Shown here: positions 58,423-64,000 of the stretch, piece after piece | Numbering within the stretch: position 1 is the first letter of the stretch | Layout of the letters: the number at the start of each line of letters is the position of its first letter | From: Ilex aquifolium | Lineage: Eukaryota > Streptophyta > Magnoliopsida > Aquifoliales > Aquifoliaceae | Direction: 5' to 3' | Assembly: GCA_951799425.1 (NCBI GenBank) | Contig: OX637399.1 | Span: 18,822,001-18,886,000 of the forward strand | Length of the DNA stretch: 64,000 nucleotides | The notes under the pieces: model-generated | Databases searched by the model: none | Told to the model about the DNA's origin: nothing | Seen by the model: only the letters and a program-made list of their open reading frames with translations | Translations under genes and position numbers: made by a program

Positions 58423-59876
58423 TGTGATTAACCTTTAAAAATGACATTTCAATATATATTAAGACATGTTAATTGCTTACAATTCATGATTACTTGTTTG
58501 TAAATTGAATGATTTAAGTAGTATAGGTCAGACTTAGGTATTAACTTGAATTGTAGGGTGAAAGTACATATTGGCCAACTTTGGGGGACAAAGAAGTCTA
58601 GAAAAGTAAATTAGAAAAGAGGAAAGATGGAATTCTTGTAAGGTGCAATTGTCTGAACCCCTGCCACCATCATTTGGACGCCCATCACATCATAGGATTC
58701 CCAGACAAATGGCCATAAAGTGGAAAGACTTACAGGTGATAGTCTGAACACTTACCACACCCGACGCCTCTTCTAGATTACAGATTCAGTAGTGTTCTCT
58801 AGGACAGAAATACATTGGCGTCCAAACGCCTACCATCACCACCCGGATGCCTCTTCCAGATTACATATTCAATAATGTTCTCCTGGACAAAAAGACATTG
58901 GCGTCCAAATGCCTGCCACCATCACTCGAACGCCTATTCCAGATTACAGTTTCATCAGTGTTCTCTAGGACAGAAAGACATTGGCGTCCAAACGCTTGCC
59001 ACCACCATCTAGACACCCTCGCCAAAAGCTAAAATCTATTTTCACACCTAGCTATGAATTTCAAGCCTTCTTTGAGTTGTCTTTACTTATAGGGATGAGA
59101 TACTCTCACTTTTCTAGCTTACTAATGGCCATGAAGGGTGAGTACTTTATCATCCAGTCTTTAGAGAAGGGTGATGGATTTGTAATGTAGTGTTTGGATA
59201 GTATACTTGTGCAATTTCCATTATGCTTATTTGTTTGATCTAACTTTTGAATGGTTGAATGTATCTAGCAAGCTACCATACTTTGTACAATTATTTGATC
59301 ACCTATAAACAAGTTGAGTCTTGCTATAGGTGATGGTTATAATTCCCTACAAGTACTTAAGCTGGGTCTTAATGACTATCCTTCAATCTCCACTTTTACT
59401 AAGCTTAAGTATATGATTGATTAACCTACTCAATCGGATGTTTTGCTAAATTTTTTTGACCGATTATAGATAGGTTAAGTCCTAATATCTTAAATGTTCA
59501 TAACTTTGGGCATAATGCCAGAGTTAAGCTCTTTAACATAAAATCAATCATCATTTTTCAGCTAATTTGTTGTTGACATAGGGGTTAATTGAGCTTTCAC
59601 TATTGCACAAATGTCGCATTCAAATAATTATGTACATTTTTGGATCCCTGAACTAAAGAGTTACTTTTTCTTTATTGATAAGAGCTTTACATTTTCTTTA
59701 ACACATCACTCTTCACAACCACTCATTCATGAAGTTTTCTTTCACCTTTGTCTCTATTGATAACTTATTTTAGATACTAACATTAGTTCCCTATGGATAC
59801 GACCTCGAACTTAGCTGAGTTATTACTATAACTTGACCAGTTTATACTTTAGCATACATATCTTTAGTGGAGTTCA
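58423..59876 (+). mobile_element. Athila-like LTR, third type, followed by a primer-binding site
   Basis: Starts tgtgattaacctttaaaa, related to the other Athila-like LTRs only at the end. It finishes near 59876 in ggagttca. The following tggcaccgttgcctggga (59882-59899) is close to tggcgccgttgccgggga, the tRNA-Asp-type primer-binding region known from Athila and other plant Gypsy elements. This makes 58423-59876 the 5' LTR of the fragment whose gag follows. It contains the 83-bp minisatellite. Confidence 0.6.
58712..59030. repeat. 83-bp minisatellite in the LTR, about four units
   Basis: Units begin at 58795, 58878 and 58961 with ttctc...ggacagaaagacattggc, an exact 83-bp period. A partial, more diverged unit precedes them from about 58712. 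Each unit carries ggcgtccaaacgcctgccac and cagattaca. Confidence 0.85.
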
Positions 59877-59881
59877 ATTTT

Positions 59882-60370
59882 TGGCACCGTTGCCTGGGAG
59901 CTACAGTATTTTAAAATTAAAGTGAAGAGACCTTGATTCTTTTGTACATATTGTTGATAACTCTATTTTCCTTCTATTTTGATTTCCTTTTATGTATGTT
60001 GAGTCAGTTGGCTCTGTAAATCAATCCAATCTTTCCACGCCTCGATCAATCACAGGTTCTTTTGATAATAGTATGGCCAATAGTCGGATAGACGAGGAGA
60101 TAAGCCCTAATGTGCGAACACTAAGGGAATACTTGCATCCTATACAAAATAATGTCTCCTCTTATTTTGTATTCCTTGCAAATGCACCTAACTTTAATAA
60201 AGCCTAGTATTGTCCAATTACTACCTCAATTTCATAGCTTCAAATCAGAAAATCCATATTTACATATGAAAGAATTCAAGAAGGTATGTGAGACATTCCA
60301 AGACAATTCAGAAATGGCCCGATTGAATCATTTTCCTTTCTCTCTAAAGGACAAAGCTGACAATGACTAA
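59882..60370 (+). pseudogene. Athila-like primer-binding site, leader and gag N-terminus, truncated
   Basis: After the primer-binding site (59882-59899) a gag reading opens near 59992 (SNLSTPRSITGSFDNSMANS, then VRTLREYLHP). It shifts frame near 60205 and continues with LLPQFHSFKSENPYLHMKEF, FQDNSEMARLNHFPFSLKDK to 60370. The motif course FSLKDKA is the usual gag pattern just before the WL block. There the element is cut off by the inverted SIRE-like LTR. Confidence 0.7.
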
Positions 60371-60374
60371 ATTC

Positions 60375-61859
60375 TTTGAAATCCAAATTTATTCCAAGTT
60401 GGCAAGTTTTGAAAACTGAATTTTTCATGAATTTTTTTGTGAAAGAAGGAGAAAATTTTTACCAATGTTGGGAGATATTTAAGGATCTCCTCCAAACCCT
60501 TTGAACCATGATGATTGATTTTAATTAATTTTATAATTAATTCACTCAAGTCAATCTCACAGTGATCCCAACTAACCCACAAACCCAATTTACATAACTA
60601 TGGATGATATGATATCAAGCAATCAAAACATCAAACACATAGTGTGCGTGTGTGCTTACAATTGAAAATGTGTACAATAAACAATAAGAGACATAAATTT
60701 GGTGATGCAAAAAACCCTCCTCGAGAAAAGCTGCAGGGAACCACTCGGGGTCCACCAAATCCTAATCTACTATGCGCCAAGTCAACATATAAGTACTCGA
60801 GTCTTATATCTCAACCCAATTCCCATGGCTAGATGTTCCTTTACTTGCTATGTCTCTCCATTCAAACTCCCTATTCGACGTCTGGTGTAGCTTCACTTGG
60901 ACCTCCCCGCCGCACGGTTTGTCTAGGCCTCGAGCAATTATTGGAACACCAACAATCCTCAGTATGCACACACCTATGAGTTTGTTCACCAACAAGCTCT
61001 TTTACTTCAATTTATGAGGATGGAAAGACTCACTAGTGGTAGCCTTTGGATTCTTAGGGATCTTGGTTATGGTGGAAGCTTTAAAGGTTGAAAGATAAAT
61101 TTCTTCTTCAAAAATATCTCTAAAGGCTCTCTCAAGGCTTGACCTAGATGTGGGAAAGACACTCCCTATTTCTAGGTCCAGAATAAGGGTATTCCTAATA
61201 AATAAGAAAACTTAGGTTTGCATATGACCGCTCAATCGGTGGGAGGGCAGTTGTCTCTAGAGTGAAAACTGCATTTCAAACATGACTAAGACAAGCATTA
61301 CTTGAGCGACCATGGGCACTGCTCAAACAACCATGGAGACCGCTCGAGCGAGCTTTGTGTTGCTTTCTGTGGCCTTTTCCCCTTTTCTCCTAAGTCATCG
61401 AGAGAATGCTCTAGCGAAGGCTAGCGAGCATAGTGTGTTCCATAAAAGTTTTTTAAGCCTAAAACCATGCAAAACTTATCCTCTTGAGCACTAAAGGGTG
61501 TTACTCAAAGAGGGGTCCAATTGTGACTCAAACTATGTTTTCAAAACACAAAATTGGTTTAGAAAAAATTTTCTTTGAAAATCCCTAGGAGTCATAATCG
61601 GATCGTTCCTAATTTCATTTTTCATCCTAATCATCCTAAGTTAAAAATAACTAATGGGTCATCTTCGGTGTCTAGATCATTACCTTTGTCCTCAACATAA
61701 AGGTGCATTCGGAGGTTGAATGATGTAGCTTTGTCTCTTGATCTCCTCCCTTTAATGCATCGTTCAGATTTTGAACTTGATAGCATCATGACTATACAAT
61801 TGGTTGAGATTTTACAATGGTCTCCACAAAATTAGCCAATTACAAAACATGATCTAACA
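60375..61859 (-). mobile_element. SIRE-like LTR, inverted, about 1.5 kb
   Basis: On the minus strand it starts tgttagatcatgttttgtaa at 61859 and follows the LTR at 6667 to its end near 60375. It runs without interruption through the point where the solo-LTR nest sits in the first copy (about 61270-61290), which confirms that insertion site. It includes the ctagccttcgctag palindrome (about 61416-61432) and the gctcgagcg motifs. It has no partner LTR and no internal region, so it is a solo or truncated LTR. Confidence 0.6.
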
Positions 61860-63039
61860 CACCTAACCTTTTGTTTCAAGAAATTGAGGCCTATTTGGAC
61901 GCAAGAAACACACATTTGGACATGGGTAAGTTTCTACCCAAACTTCCAACTTGGTGTTGACAAGTTAGAGGTCGTTTCACGACATTTGCATGTTATAGAC
62001 TTTTATAGCTTTGAAAGTTTTCTTTCCAATGACACAAGAATCCGTAATTGGACATCAAGATAAAAAGTTATGAATAAAATACTGAAATAGTGTCAAACTA
62101 TTTACTTCCCGAAATCTCTCCAAAATGTGTTTAAGCTCCGGAATGTGTCTCCAGATTTCTTTTCTTCAACTTCAAACCTCTAGAGCTATTTTGAGTGATC
62201 TTGGAACAGTTGATATTCCCCTTGAATCACCAATATCTTAATCAGTAACCATACTTCATCTCCTCAACACAAAGTATTGCAATAAGTAAGTATGCTTTTT
62301 ACTGGTTACATCCAATCAAGCTCAAATGAGATCAAAACATCAAAACTCACTTACAATGCAACAACATGCTTAACGGAAGTACAATAATGCTTATCTAAAC
62401 CAATAGATGAATGCAACTTCCAATCATTATCATGACTAATTGCCTGTGACTTTTTGTTTGTTACCTTCTCGAGGAATAGAGGCAGCAAAGACGATTAATG
62501 TCATATTATTTTTCTAGAGTTGGTTAAATAACTGCCTTTCTTTCAAATACTCCATTTCCTCTCAAACCTATGGAAAAAATAATATGACACTCTAATACTA
62601 ATTGGGAGTGCAAAATAAGGAATGACCTTGGAACGTTGAAACAACACAAAACGACCTACAGGGGGGATGGAATACGTCTTATACAGTCTAACAGGAAATT
62701 ATGCCCAAATAAAATATAACTCATACAATTACAAGTTTAAACCCCTAGGTGGCGTAAACCTTTTCACCTAAACCAACCAAATTCTAATTAACCAAATTTA
62801 ATTAATTTGTTTGCTCAATAAACACTCTCGAGAATCATTCATTCATTCAATCAAGCATTCAAGAAGGACTAAAAATTGCACCAAAACCATTAGATCCAAC
62901 ATCCAATCCATTAATTTCAACATCAAAATTACTAGATTCAACAACCAAACCATCAGATTCTTCTCCTACATAGTCAGATCCACAAACAAATTTTCATCTA
63001 AATGATCAACCTACCTTTGCTTCTTTATTCAAGCCTAAC
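61860..63039. other. Repeat-derived spacer, not resolved
   Basis: Around 62050 it contains, inverted, the phrase seen near 1030 and 63970 (tattttggtcataactttt), so part of it is LTR debris of the first family. The rest, including the polar ORF at 62811-63005, has no recognised identity. Confidence 0.35.
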
Positions 63040-63640
63040 ATTTTTTCCAAGCAAGATGATCCTTTATCTAAATCACATGAGAAGCTCGGTAAGCTAGTGG
63101 TATTTTATGAGGGAGAATCTACTTTTTATTTTACTAAAGAGGAAATCAAGCAGTCCTGCCAATCTTTAGCGTATGCTTTAATAGGTAAATGTGCCTATGG
63201 TAGGCCGTCTTTGGGGGGTCATCAGCGAGGTTATTCGATCCAAATGGAGTTTGAAAGGGGAATTTGAAATAGGTTCTATTGATCCTAGACATGTCTTGAT
63301 CAGATTTCAGTTGCAAGAAGATTATGTTAAGACATGGTTAAAGGATGTTGGTTTTTCAAATGGTTTGTTGGGTTTGTGCTTGGGATTAAACCTTCAATTG
63401 TGCCTATGTGGGTGTCTTTTGCTAGGCTTACCATTGAATTTTTTCAAGAAACCTTTTTTGGAGCTTCTGGTTAAGCCAATAGGTAGGGTTCTTGCTTTTG
63501 ATCAAGCCACTCTCTCATTGGCAAGGCCTGGGGTTGCAAGGATTTGTGTGGAGGTCAATTTGATGGCCAACAATCCATCCAGATTTTGGTTAGACATGGA
63601 AGATGAAAATGCTCGATGGTAGAAAGTTGTTTGTGAGTGA
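63040..63640 (+). pseudogene. DUF4283-type LINE ORF1 relic
   Basis: The plus reading starts near 63088 (KLVVFYEGESTFYFTKEEIK), then CQSLAYALIGKCAYGRPSLG, then after a one-base shift VISEVIRSKWSLKGEFEIGS and HVLIRFQLQEDYVKTWL. After another shift IVPMWVSFARLTIEFFQ is read, and the first frame returns with ARPGVARICVEVNLMANNPS. These blocks, in this order, are the DUF4283 protein of plant L1-type LINEs, which binds RNA with its zinc knuckle. Two frameshifts and a missing C-terminus show it is dead. Confidence 0.7.
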
Positions 63641-64000
63641 TTAACCATCAAAAGTGCTATTTTATTATATTTAATGATTGGTTAATTGCATATTATTTTG
63701 TGATTAAATGTGCTAGATTCCTTGATTTTCTAGTTTGATACTTTTTCTAGTTGTTTGGTTTATTTTGCAGGTAAATTGGTTGATTTAAACTAATAATGGA
63801 TAAGACAAGTGAAGCAATCACTAGAGGAGGATTGAAGAGTCAAGATTAAGAAGGGAAGATTTGAAGATAAAACAACAATTTAATCCTTCTAAGAGTCCAA
63901 ATTAGAAGAAAACTCATTTAAAATTGGATTATGAAAGTATCCTAGAAGATGAGGATTTGACACATTTTCAGTATTTTGGTCATAACTTTTGACTTCGATA
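63641..64000. other. Right edge of window, no gene recognised
   Basis: AT-rich and partly purine-rich. The last 30 bases (tattttggtcataacttttg) match the phrase near 1030, so another LTR of the first family may begin here. Confidence 0.35.

Overview
The window is nuclear DNA from a flowering plant, most probably a eudicot with a large, repeat-rich genome. It is AT-rich and GT-AG introns are visible. Almost everything outside one gene is recognisable plant transposon debris: Ty1/Copia, Ty3/Gypsy of Athila, Tat and probable Tekay types, RTE and LINE relics, hAT, foldback elements and MITEs. I see no rRNA gene, complete tRNA gene, CRISPR array or bacterial-style operon. The species cannot be fixed from the sequence.

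One intact host gene is present on the plus strand, 22128-43683. It has ten coding exons with consistent splice phases and encodes a 506-residue protein of the NEMP/TMEM194 family (formerly DUF2215; PNET2 in Arabidopsis), an integral protein of the inner nuclear membrane. Its 1.5 kb of coding sequence is spread over 21.6 kb, mainly because introns 4, 6 and 7 have filled with transposons. Intron 4 holds a 5.5 kb antisense Copia element inserted into an older LINE ORF1 relic, plus a hAT end. Intron 6 holds a decayed RTE-type LINE, an LTR fragment, a SINE candidate and a 426-bp tandem duplication. Intron 7 holds a MITE and a 1.36 kb non-autonomous hAT element. A 1.0 kb foldback element sits 122 bp upstream of the start codon.

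Layout, left to right. 1-3091: two LTRs of one family, 4 bp apart. 3092-5509: the 3' end of an Athila-like element and its LTR. 5510-19900: LTRs and inter-LTR fragments of a Copia (SIRE-like) family. One of these LTRs is interrupted by a nest of three solo LTRs (7272-14428) whose target-site duplications give the order of insertion. Another is interrupted by a mosaic block (18727-19555) with a Gypsy reverse-transcriptase fragment. 20240-22005: MITE-like sequence and the foldback element. 22128-43683: the NEMP gene. 44511-45145: a (CCN)n/(GGN)n trinucleotide tract. 46100-52895: a decayed Tat-lineage Gypsy element on the minus strand, with an extra antisense, intron-containing ORF downstream of its integrase. 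52896-60370: Athila-like fragments, including two LTRs facing each other at an AT microsatellite. 60375-61859: an inverted copy of the SIRE-like LTR. 63040-63640: a DUF4283-type LINE ORF1 relic.

I did not find a new biological system. The observations most worth following are the transposon load and foldback element at the NEMP locus, the antisense ORF of the Tat element, and the dated nest of solo LTRs.
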